DNA from: Corythoichthys intestinalis
Lineage: Eukaryota; Chordata; Actinopteri; Syngnathiformes; Syngnathidae
DNA: 64,000 bases
Direction: 5' to 3'
Assembly: GCF_030265065.1 (NCBI RefSeq)
Contig: NC_080397.1
Span: forward strand, 64,798,501 to 64,862,500
Part shown: positions 41,901 through 53,900 of the stretch, one piece after another
How the letters are laid out: every line of letters begins with the position of its first letter
Position numbering within the stretch: the first letter of the stretch is position 1
Notes under the pieces: model-generated
What the model saw: only the letters and a program-made list of their open reading frames with translations
The model's database searches: none
Told to the model about the DNA's origin: nothing
Program-made: the position numbers and the translations under genes

Positions 41901-44900
41901 GTTATTGATTTTTGAGGCTTTATATTTATCCTGTGACAGGCCAAAAAACAACGAGCCAAGGACCTATTTGGTGCTGGGGACATTTGAATTTACATAATAC
42001 CTATTGATATAGTCATAAAATCACATGAGTAGACCTGTCAGCAAACCTATCTACTTATGACAGGGCAACAGCAACAAAAAAAAAAAAAAATGTCGCGCTT
42101 CAACAAACAGGCAGTAGGAGTCCCCCTCGTTTATCAACAGAAGTGCATCAAATTTTAGAATCAGAGGGTCTACTTACGTCTTTGTAAAACCAAGGTTGCA
42201 TTGTTGTAGGTTTTCAAAGCTGTCGTCGCTGAAATGATGAAAACAATGAGCCGATTGGGGACCTGTATGCATGCTCACCAAAACGGTCCAAACCTTTGCA
42301 GGAGAAGTTTTTTTTGGACCACTCATAGAGTATCGAGTCTTCCTGTGAGCAAATCATCGCTTCACATTGAGATGGCATGACGAATCTCGCGAGTAAAACC
42401 CAGAAAATGTTTGCAATATATGGCGAGGATAGCGTGGTGCTATATTTCCGTGTTCAGAGTGGTGGCGACGCTCCCTGGAAGCTACGTCATCACGTAGCGG
42501 TCAGCAGGGTGGCGCGTCCCCCGTTGCTATGGTGTTGCCATGGCCATAACTCAAAAACTACGCGGTCAATAATTATGATTATTTTTTTATATGACTTTTT
42601 GAGACCGCGAATGATACATTTAATACAATTCAACTGAGTAAAACACTCGAGCGAAATCCGAAAAGCTCTTCAGTTGCCCTTTAAAGGAGAATGGACATAG
42701 CCGAACAACACAGTCAAAGCGGGATAAAAAGACTGTATTTTATCGTTTTATTAAATTAGCGAATTTACGGACATGGTCAAAATTCCAGTACATCGGCCAT
42801 CCTGAAGAATTTCGGTAATGGTAAATTTTGGGTATACCGCCCGGCTCTAATTAGCATGTTAGCATAGGTACTCTTTCCCTTAAAGACCAAGCAGTATTTA
42901 GACTGGGGGTGTCCAAACTATTCCACATAGGGCCTGCGGCAGTGGGTGCTGGATTTGATTCCAACAAAGCAAGACTTTTTCACCAATCTGGTGTTTTACA
43001 AATGTAATCAGTTGATTGGAGTGTTTAGCAGAAACTGTGTGTGCTGGATCGGTAGGAACAAAAACCAGGACCCAGAGCGGTCTGTTTGGACACCCTTGAT
43101 TTCGAGCTAGGAGGCTCAAACTTCAGATTCTTTCATTTGAATCATAAGGCACTACTAATATGATTTTAAAAAATTAAAGAGGTTTCCCCAGGGATATTTG
43201 GGAATTGACATGGAATCAACCTATAGAATAATGTCTTATTATGCATGTATTATCACCGGCAATTATTTGACGATGACGTGGAATGTGGAAGTCAACTCAT
43301 TTGATACATCTTTTTCCCGCTCGCAGCCTTAAATGACTCCGATCATCCCGACGAAAATGCTGTCGCGCCGACGCCGGTGAGTAGAATGGCGTCATGTTCG
43401 CATCTGATCGCTGCCACTCTAATATTTGAGCTCATTCGGATGATGCCGTCAACTCATAACAATTGCTTCCTTTTTTAAGATGGTTACAAAACGTTCCGTG
43501 CTTTTACATCAGCGTTCGCTTTTACTCAAACAGCTATCAGAATTGGACAAACTGGTGAGTAGTGTGTGTGAATGTGTCCACTTTTTTTTCCTAAGCGGGA
43601 ACTATGACAAAAGATGGAGTTGAAATTTGTGTTCCTCTCATACAGTTGGAATCATTGCCGAAAGAGGAGAGTGACGTTTGTGAGGAGTCACCCGATTCCG
43701 CCGCTCAGGTAATTGAACTTGACTTTATTGCCTGTTGCAAAAAAAAAAAAAAGTGATGTCAAACTCTGGTCTTTTCTTCTATTCAGTCGCCTCTGTCGAC
43801 GGCGGATGAATCTCAGGTATGTTCCCAACGCTAGACTGGCCATCGGGCATACCGAGCATTTCCCCGGCGGGCTGATGATGATTTTGGGCCGGGCCTGTTT
43901 TATTTATTTATTTTTTACTAGTGTTTGGATACCGTAATATCTATCGGTACACAAAACTGGTAGATCGCCCCAGTAGTCATAATTGATTCTGGGCAAGACC
44001 AATTACAGACGAGGGCTGATGCCCATAGGCGGAGTTTGACTTTTGGGGCAGGGGGGGGCACAACATGTTGATGACCCCGAAAGGCAGTGTCAGCAATAAA
44101 ATGAACTTACAAGAATATTTATAATAATAAGTTTTTGTTTCCCATCATTCTTGAGGGGAATTCTAAATCAGGCTGCTGGCAGGACAGCTATACTTTTCGC
44201 CAAGATCATCATCCATTGAATATGGTCCGCTCGCTGGTGTTGTGCCAGTGTAGTTACCTCAGTCAAAAATTGTATCCCCTGGGCGGAGCCATATGGAGGT
44301 AGATTTGTGTCTTCATTATTCAAGCAAAAAAAAAAAGTTGCTTCAATCAAAATATATATTTTCAATTAAAAACAGGTCACTTCAATTAAAAAAATGTGTT
44401 TGAATGCAAAAATTAATTTGAAATTTTAAAAAAAAAATGCATTTGAAAGCTATTTTTATTTGATTTTTTATTTATTTATTTTTTTTTATTGAAGTTTTTT
44501 TTTTTTTTTTTTTTTTGATTGAAACAACTTTTTTGATTGAAGTAATGTTGTTTTGTGTTTGGGCCACATTTTGGCTAGGACATTTGTGTCTATATTATTC
44601 AATCCCAAAAAAAAGTTGCTTCATACAAAAAATATATATATATTCAAAAGAAAAATCACTTCAATAAAAAAAAAAAATTTTTTTTTCAATCATAGAAAAA
44701 AAGTTTTTGAACACAAAAAAATATTTGAGACTCAAGCATTTGAACACATAATTGTTCATTTAAAAAAGTTTTCTTTGATTTTAGCAAGCCTTTTTGTGTT
44801 TGGGCAATATTATGGGTAGGACATTTGTGTCTAAATCATTCAATCCCCCAAGAAGTTGCTTTAATGATAAAAAAAAAAAAAAAAAACATTTCAATTTTAA

Positions 44901-47900
44901 TTTTCAATCAAATGAAAAAAAATTTATTTGAAAAATAGAATTGCGCTCCCCTATTTTTTGGGGGGAAAATAATATGCAAAGCAAATGACCGTCTAAGGTG
45001 CTAGTCACATGATCTGTTCGCAAAATAATTTTGACCCATTATAAAAAATCTTTTTTTGTTCATTTTTGTTGTCTGTTTTCCTGCTTTACAACTTTTATAT
45101 ATGTAGGAAAGTCAATTACATGCAATGATACTTTTCGGACACCATGGGCGGCCTGGCCCCACCTTAAACTCCACTTATGCTGATGCCCCCTAACTCTTGG
45201 GCCTCGGCTGTCAATCAATTGGTCATGCAGAGAGAGAGAGAGGAGATGAACAAATTGGAGAACTAGGGGGAAAAAAAGGAAAGGTGGCGTGGACAAAAAT
45301 GGAGATGGAAAGAGACAAGCCCTTCATGCAGATTTGCTACTAAATGTTTTCAAATAACACAGATGTTTGCTGATGGCGGAGCTTCCTCTTCAGCAGCGGC
45401 AGCAGCAGCAGCAGCAGCCACAGGTTACGATGGCGAAGGTTGCCGTCAGGTGGATGAAGGGAAGCGGGCAGAGGAGAGACCCGCGGCCACCGCCGGTCCA
45501 AGTGGAGGGGAATCGGAACTTCAGGTAAGAAGTGATGGAGCGCAGTCTCGTTCAGATACGAATGAAGTTTATTTCCATTATGCTTGCTAACTCTTAATAC
45601 AGCCAGTAGTTACAAGAAGGTCATTTAGCTAGCTAGCATGATGTGGTTTCTACGATGTTATACTAGTGATAGTGATGCTTCACTAACTTTATTTGATTAA
45701 TTGAGTTAGTTACTTTATTTTCGTTGCACAAAGTACAGTCCAAAGAAAAAGTTTTACATCCAACGAGTGCAAACAAGTAGTGCTCAGAAAATGCTTATAT
45801 TAGTATTGGTGCATCTTAATAGGTCTTAATCAGTGTTGTTAATAACGGCGTTAGAATATAACGGCGTTACTAACGGCGTTATTTTTTTCAGTAATGAGTA
45901 ATCTAATTAATTACTTTTCTCATCTTGGCAACGCCGTTACCGTTACTGAGGCGGGAAAGGCGTGCGTTACTATGCGTTACTAAGTTGGTTGAATAAAAAA
46001 AGTCTGAGAGAAACGGACTCAAGGAGACGAGAGAGCAGAGCAGGAGTGGGGAAGACGCCGTTGCAACCGCGATGCTAGGTGGCTTCAATAATACCTGACG
46101 GTAGCCATAGCCGCCGACAAACTACGCCCACATGACACGTTAGATATCATATTATAGAACTAGATGCAAATTTTAGACACAGCTGCATTGGCAACATGTT
46201 TTAAGGACTACATGCGTTAGTAAACAGCCGCCATCTTAAAGCAGTAGACCTCTCAGGAAGGCTCTGATGTAGAGAGCGAGCCTAAGTAACTTTTTTTTTT
46301 TTCTGAAAAAAAAATCTAAAATGCTCCTAAATCGGCAAAATCTTAACTTAAATCTATCTTTAAATGATGAAACAGTTTTAAAACTTACACATGTTTTAAG
46401 TAGACAGAAGGGAACTAATGCAATAACGGGAGCAATTTTAACGGTTGATTCACAACTTTAAATGACTTCCACACATAGCAAAGGTTACTATCTAGTTATC
46501 GCAATACCCTTTGTGTAGTTAAGTGGAGGGTAAAGAATTGGGCTAGGGCCAATTGTCCCAAAAACCCTTTAAACTTCACATTGTGTGACCTTTTTTTTTT
46601 TTTTTGAGAAAAAAAACAAAACATGAAAATTATCACTAGTTACTTTGCCAAGTAACTAATAACTCTTAAATTCAGGTAACTGAGTTACTAACGCAATTAC
46701 TTTTTGGGAGAAGTAATTTGTAACTGTAATTAATTACTTTTTTAAAGTAAAATTAACAGCACTGGTCTTAATGCATAAGACACTACAGGCGTTGACAATC
46801 CAAAATGAGCCGTATTGGAGCATTAAAAAAAAAAAACTATGTCTGGAGCCGCAAAATATTGAAAGCCTTATAATGAAGGCAACATATGCTGTACAAATAC
46901 ATAATGTGAATTCATGTTTACTGTATCCCCCGCACTATAATTTTCTCAAAAGCTGACAGTGTGCCTTATAATCCGATGTGCCCTATTTTTGGATCAATAT
47001 TGGTTAAGCATGACATGACATTCCATTTAGCTCAGCTCCAACCTGTGGATGCATAACCTGTGGATTTTTGGATTTCTAAAAGATCTTTTTCAACCTGAAT
47101 AATGGGCAAAACAAGTATGACAATGGTGCAACCGCTAGACGGATAACTAAGTGAGCAAGCTACATGTTTAATGTCAAATACTGGGATCATGGCAAACGTT
47201 TTATTAAGGAGGTGGCTTGCATTTTGTGGGCGCCAATGCTCCCTGTGCAGCGAGAATGCCACTCGGCCGACGACCGGCTTGTCACACACCACGGTCGCCG
47301 GCCGATAAAGGCGCGCCTCGGCCGGGGCCGGGGGAGTCCCCCTCTCTCACCTCCGGCCGGTTCTGGATTGTGTCAAGACATCCGCCCCCTTCCGTCCTCT
47401 TTGCGTGCCCGCCGAAAGAGCACTATCCTCGGCTTGGGATCAGGGAGCCACCCCGCTCTCGTCTCCGGTTCTCGATTCGGTCCAGGCCTCTAGCCTCCTT
47501 GTTCCTCTTCGCATGGCCGCTATACTCAGCTCAGGCAGCCACGCGGTCTGACGTCGGCCGGTTTGTCCACCGAGAATGCGCCGTTTTTGGCATTCGTTCC
47601 CTTCTGTATCCCGGCGACAAGCATCGCCTGCCCGCCGGGGCCGCGGCAGAACGACGAGCCAAAACTTGCTCGCCGCCCGGGGCTGGCCGATCGGTGAAGA
47701 CCCTGCCGCCGTGCGTGACATGAGTTGGGGTCATTTTTGTGTGATTTTTTTTTTTTTTTGTGTTTTCGAAAGGCGAGGAAAAGACTTGGAAAAGCCGCTC
47801 GGTTCGGGTCAGCATTTCGCCTAGCTGTCACGCCTCCTGTTGTGTCCACGCTCTTTCCTATGTCTCAGAAGCCGGGGCGGGGAAATGACAAAAGCCGGAC

Positions 47901-50900
47901 TAACTACGGTGGCAAAAAAAAATACCATGGAAGATGTCGGCAATATTGACCATTATGCAGTAGTTTTGCCCTGTCGTACTGAATAAATGCATTTTGAATA
48001 TTTCATATTCCATTTAGCACAAGACTGCTATTTGTCATGACCGTACCATTTATTTAGCAATTGAGGAAAAACACTTAGTTCAAAAGAATATCCTGTCAAA
48101 TTATTGGAGAAGAGGGATTAAATCGATGATGACATTTTGCTGCTTTCTGTCGCATTTTCCTCATTCTGAATCGTCCCCCTTAATGGGCTGAATTCTAAAT
48201 CAGCTGAAATCGTTACTCTACTGACGCCATCACCCAGCTGGAGGCGCTAGAGCGCTATAATGACAGGCGGGGCGAAACGGCAGATTCAAAGATTCATTTC
48301 TCGTCATCTGCGCTGAGCCAAATTGTTGTATATAGTCGAATCGTCTCAAAATATGATTTCAATTCACATAATAATGCTATTTAAGGCTTTTTTATTATTC
48401 TGTCACAGGTACTTTAAATGATTGTCTGGCATTGCTTGTCAATAAAATGAAGCAATGGCATCTGTTTTTTTCTTTTGCTTTAAAAGGCATAAAAGTGCAA
48501 AAATACTATAAAACAGTCATTTAAAGCCACTGTTTTGCTGTTTGGAATGTTTACCAGCAGCGACTGTGCGCTGCCAAAGTGAAGTGTGCGAGTACTGACG
48601 TCGTCGGGGCAAGAGCGTTTCATTCATACGGTTTCGGCGCAATGGAATCCTTCCGCGTCTTGGCCTTCCGTTTTCGCCGAGGCCATTCTGCAACACAATT
48701 GTTGTGTCTTGGCGTCGCAGCGTCACCATGTAAACGGCCCATAAGATGGGGTTGTCCAAACTATTCCACATAGGGCCGGCCGCAGTGGGTGCTGAATTGG
48801 ATTCCAACAAAACAAGTCTTTTTTTTTTTTACAAGTGTAATCAGTTGCTGCTTGTTTGAGCAGAAACTGTGCTGTTGGCACAAAGACCAGGACCCACAGC
48901 GACCGCTTTGGACAGCCCCCTGAAGACTGTGTGCAAGCATTGTCACAAAGAAGTTTGCTCTGATCATCTTTCCATCAATAGCTGCTGGGCCAGTCTCTGT
49001 TTAAAATGCCAATTTTTAAAGTCCTGTATGTTGCCGTGCGCTTTGTGATTTCTTGCCAGCGTCTCTCTTTTCACATTTCTCTTCATGCCAGCCTCTCTCG
49101 TGAAGCCTTTTCACATTTCTCTTCCAATGTTACGTTCTCAGTTACTATGGTAACTATGGGCCACGAAAAACAAGGTCTCAAGTTCAGAACGAGGTTAATA
49201 TGATTGGAATAATGCTGAAGAAGGACATCCGCGGTGGTAACCGGGGTTACAATGTTTGGTGTTATGCCAAAGAAGAAACATTTTTTGAGCAGATGAATGA
49301 ATGGAACCTTTACAGTGCCACTTAGGCACTCTTTTGAGTATTCTTCTGATTTCTTGGCTGATTTCTTTTGATTTGCCCATGGTGCGTTTGAGGTGTGGCC
49401 TCGATAACCCGGATTACAGGATAACCAAGTGAAACAAAATTGCCCATTTATTGTCTACCGCCCATAAGGTGCAATGATTAATCATATAATGAATGATCTT
49501 GTCAAATTTTTCTTCAGGAAAAAAGCTTGGCAGAGTCATCCGATGGAGCGTCTTCCAAATCTATACCGAGCGACGACACCGACGCGTCTGACGCGCCGTC
49601 GGATTTTGGAGACCACGATACGCCGCGCTCGGACGGATCCACCCCCGGCCGCAGAGCATCCCCGCGCCTAAAAAACCCCCGCCTGCAATCCCTTCGCACA
49701 GAGCCGCGGGAAGCTGAGATCGAATGGAGCCACTTGAAGATTGTGAAGGTGTGTTGGAATACCTTGTATACTAAAATAAACCTGCTTAAGTTCCAAATAT
49801 TCATTTGTGAAGGAAGTACCTCCTAATTGGCTAATTCACTGGCAGCGGTTTTCAGTGTTGTCACAGATTACTTGAAAAAGTCATTGAATTACTGATTACG
49901 CCTCAAAAAAGTAATCTACTTATTACTTTATTATCAAAGTAACTATGTTAAAGTAATCTATCAGTTAGTTTTTCTCCCTTTGCTGCCTCAACATAAGAGT
50001 GACAACAAAAAAATGTCATCACATGTCATTGACTTTTTTGAATTTGAGTTGAAAGGAGAATATCAGAATTTTTCACATAAACACCATTGACTCGCGCTAG
50101 CTTAGCCACTCTGGAGCCCTGAAACTAACAAATAACTGACAAACTGCATGGAATTTGTTGAAACCAACTCCACCGACTAATTAAACCCCGCTAACTCCAA
50201 GATTAAGCCTAATGTCAAAACTTTCGGGTTATGGTTAAAAGCATATTAGTGACAATGTAAAACAATGAAAACTGATTGCACAATAATAAACAACAACACA
50301 CAAGTGAATTGTACAATGCAATAAAAAAAAACAATAAACACAAAGGTGGGGGCGGGCGCGGATGCGCATGCACAACCTGGAAGTGCACTGCACACACACA
50401 CGGGGTCAATTTGGCCACAAAATGTCGCGGCACTTTACACTCATTTGGACTTACAACACATCCCAAAGATGCTAAACGAACCTCACGGCATAAATGTGCA
50501 AGACGCATATGATGTAAACAAAGGTAGCCGACTTGGAGCGACGACTGCCCGTCGTTGCAACGGTAAAGCTACGAAACTGCCGCGCATGTAGGCGGTCCGA
50601 CCTTTGGCTGATACCCTCCAGAATGAAGGAAAAATACTCACCTTCATTCATGGATATCCACAGATCAACATTCCCTCGCACGTCGCAGAACTCAGCTCGA
50701 ATGTCCACCCGCCTGGCCCACGCCTTTCTCAGTCCCACAACACGTGTAACTCGAGACCAAAACGGGAAGTAGCTGAGCGGTTGTCATGGAAACACGTAGC
50801 GGGAACCTTTTATTTGAGCATTTTCTATTCTATTTTCCATGAAACTGCTATGGCAGCATGTAGACATATTTTTCTATCAAACAGAACAGTTGTTTTGGCT

Positions 50901-53900
50901 TAAAATACAGCAGTTTATTTTAAAGAGGGGTGCAAGAGCACAAACTGCTTTTTCAGCCTTGTCTGTATTTTCTGCCATATACATATTTTTGTGTGTGTGT
51001 ATAAATATGCTTAGCTTGTCGCAATATGCATTGAGTCAATTCATCGTAAATAATAAATAAAAATGAGGGCGGTAACTTTCCCGGCTGCAATTTATCGCTG
51101 GATGTTTTTCGCGAGCCGCGTGCACTCTGCACACGTGTGTGTTGATTGCATAGGAGACTCCAGTTCCCTTTACAGATGTTTAGTGGTCATCAACACGCCA
51201 TAGAATTGAGTTCAGATATACAAAATAAGGAAAGACATCAATAATAAACATTGTAAAACGTGAGCATTGCTACATTGAGGCAAAATAGAATTTGGAAGTG
51301 GCGCCCAGGATTGAGAGGTCTTTCATAACCCCGCGAGTGTCCTCGTGATTTCTTGGCCAATTTCTTTTGATTTGTGTTTGAGGTGTGGCCTTAATAACCC
51401 CGATGACAGGATAATCAAGTGAAAAAAAAATGGCCATATTTATTGTCTACGGCAAATAAGGTACAAGGATAAATCATATAACGAATGATCTTGTCAATTT
51501 TCTTCAGGTAAAAAGCTTGGCAAAGTTGTCCGATGAAGAGTCTTCCAAATCTATACCGAGGGACGACACAGACACCTCGTCGGATTTCGGAGATGACGAT
51601 ACGCCGCGTTCGGGCGGATCCCCTCCCGGGCGCAGATCGTCCCCGCGCCTAAAAAAACTTCGCTCGCAATCCCTTCGCTCCGAGCCGCGGGAAGCCGAGA
51701 CGGAATGGAGCCGCTTGAAGAATGTGAAGGTTTGTTGGAGGTGTATACCAAAATAAAACTGCTTAAGTTTAAAATATTCATTTGTGAAAGAAGCACCTCA
51801 TTGTTGGCTAATTCGCTGGCAGTTTTTTTTACAGCATACTATGTTGCGGATGGCTGTCAGGTGAATTCTGTGACTTTCAAATATCTAGGTATATAGATAT
51901 ACAGTATGTGTATATACATGTATTTGTGTGTGTGCGTATACAGTATATACTAAGCCTGTCATGATATGCAATCATTCAATTAATCGCACGGTAAATAAAA
52001 ATGAGGGCGGTAACTTTCCCGGCTGCAATTTATTGCCGCGTGTGCTCGGCGAACGTGTGTGTTGATCGCATAGGAGACTCCAGTTCCTTTCTACAGATGT
52101 GTATTGATCATCAACACGCCGTAGAATTAAAGTTCTGACATACAAAATAAGGAAACACAATATATATATTAAACATTGTAAAACGTTAGCATTGCTACAT
52201 TGAGGCAAATGGTCAAAAGACCACTTTGGCCTCAGTGGGGCAAATAAGTAAAACTGTCCAAAACTGTGTCAATGTTTACACTTGGTACTGATGGGTATTT
52301 ATTTTATGGGGTTGCACTTTGCACTTTACCAACTTAGCTGTATGAGCTGGATGGATGCTCCAAACAAAGTTTCGTTGTGCTTTTTTGTTGCAATGACAAT
52401 AAATATTCTGAATCTGAAGTATTTAGTCAACCACTAATTGTGCAAGTTCTCCCACTTGAAAATATTAGAGAGGCCTGTTCATTGTCAACATGGGTAAACC
52501 TCAACCATGAGAGACAGAATGTGGGGAAAAAAAAAACAGAAAATCACATTTTTAAAGAATTTATTTGCAAATCATGGTGGAAAATAAGTATTTGGTCAAT
52601 ACCAAAAGTTCATCTCAATACTTTGTTACGTACCCTTTGTTGGCAATAACGGAGGCCAAATGTTTTCTGTAACTCTTCACAAGCTTTTCACACACTGTTG
52701 CTGGTATTTTGGCCCATTCCTCCATGCAGATCTCCTCTAGAGCAGTGATGTTTTGGGGCTGTCGTTGGGCAAAACGGACTTTCAACTCCCTCCACAGATT
52801 TTCTATGGGGTTGAGATCTGGAGACTTGCTAAACCACTCCAAGACCTTGAAATGCTTCTTACGAAGCCACTCCTTTGTTGCCCTGGCTGTGTGTTTGGGA
52901 TCATCGTCATGCTGAAAGACAGAGCCACGTCTCATCTACAATGGCCTTGCTGACGGAAGGAGATTTTCACTCAAAATCTCTCGAAACATGGCCCCATTCA
53001 TTCTTTCCTTTACACAGGTCAGTCGTCCTGGTCCCATTGCAGAAAAACAGCCTCAAAGCATGATGTTTCCACCCCCATGCTTCACAGTGGGTATGGTGTT
53101 CTTCAGATGCAATTCAGTATTCTTTCACCTCCAAACACAAGAACCTGGGTTTCTACCAAAAAGTTTTATTTTGGTTTCATTTGACCATAACACATTCTCC
53201 CAGTGCTCTTCTGGATTATCCAAACGCTCTCTAGCGAACCGCAGACAGGCTTGGACGTGTACTGGCTTCAGCAGGGGGACACGTCTGGCAGTGCAGGATT
53301 TGAGTCCCTGGTGGCGCACTGTGTTACTGATAGTAGTCTTTGTTACTGTGGTCCCAGCTCTCTGTAGGTCATTCACTTGGTCCCCCTGTGTGGTTCTGGG
53401 ATTTTTGCTCACCGTTTTTGTTGTCATTTTGACGCCACGGGGTGAGATCTTGCATGGAGCCCCAGATCAAGGGAGATTATCAGTGGTCTCCCATTTTCTA
53501 ATAATTGCTCCCACGGTTGATTTCTTTACACCAAGGGTTTTACCTATTGCAGATTGTCTTCCCAACCTGGTGCAGGTCTACAATTTTGTCTCTGGTGCCC
53601 TTCGACAGCTCTTTGGTCTTGGCGATAGTGGAGTTTGGAGTGTGACTGACTGAGGTTGTGGACAGGTGTCTTTTATACCGATAATGAGTTAAAACAGGTG
53701 CCATTAATATAGGTAACGAGTGGAGCCTCGTTAGAAGAAGTTAGACCTCTGACAGCCAGAAATCTTGTTTGTAGGTGACCAAATATGTATTTCCAAATTA
53801 GAGTGGAAAATAATTTCTTTAAAAATCAAACAGTGTGATTTTCTGTTTTCCTTATTCTGTCTCTCATGGTTGAGGTTTACCCATGTTGACAATTACAGGC

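Noticed and set aside
44295-44940. CRISPR-like array
   Set aside because: Units are long, AT-rich and contiguous without unique spacers, and the DNA is eukaryotic.
47164-47849. Several overlapping open frames on both strands
   Set aside because: They arise from the GC-rich island, where stops are rare. No frame is favoured and no domain is recognisable.
52988-53653. Long 221-codon plus-strand open frame
   Set aside because: It is antisense to the Tc1 transposase on the minus strand, and its text is the complement of transposase motifs.
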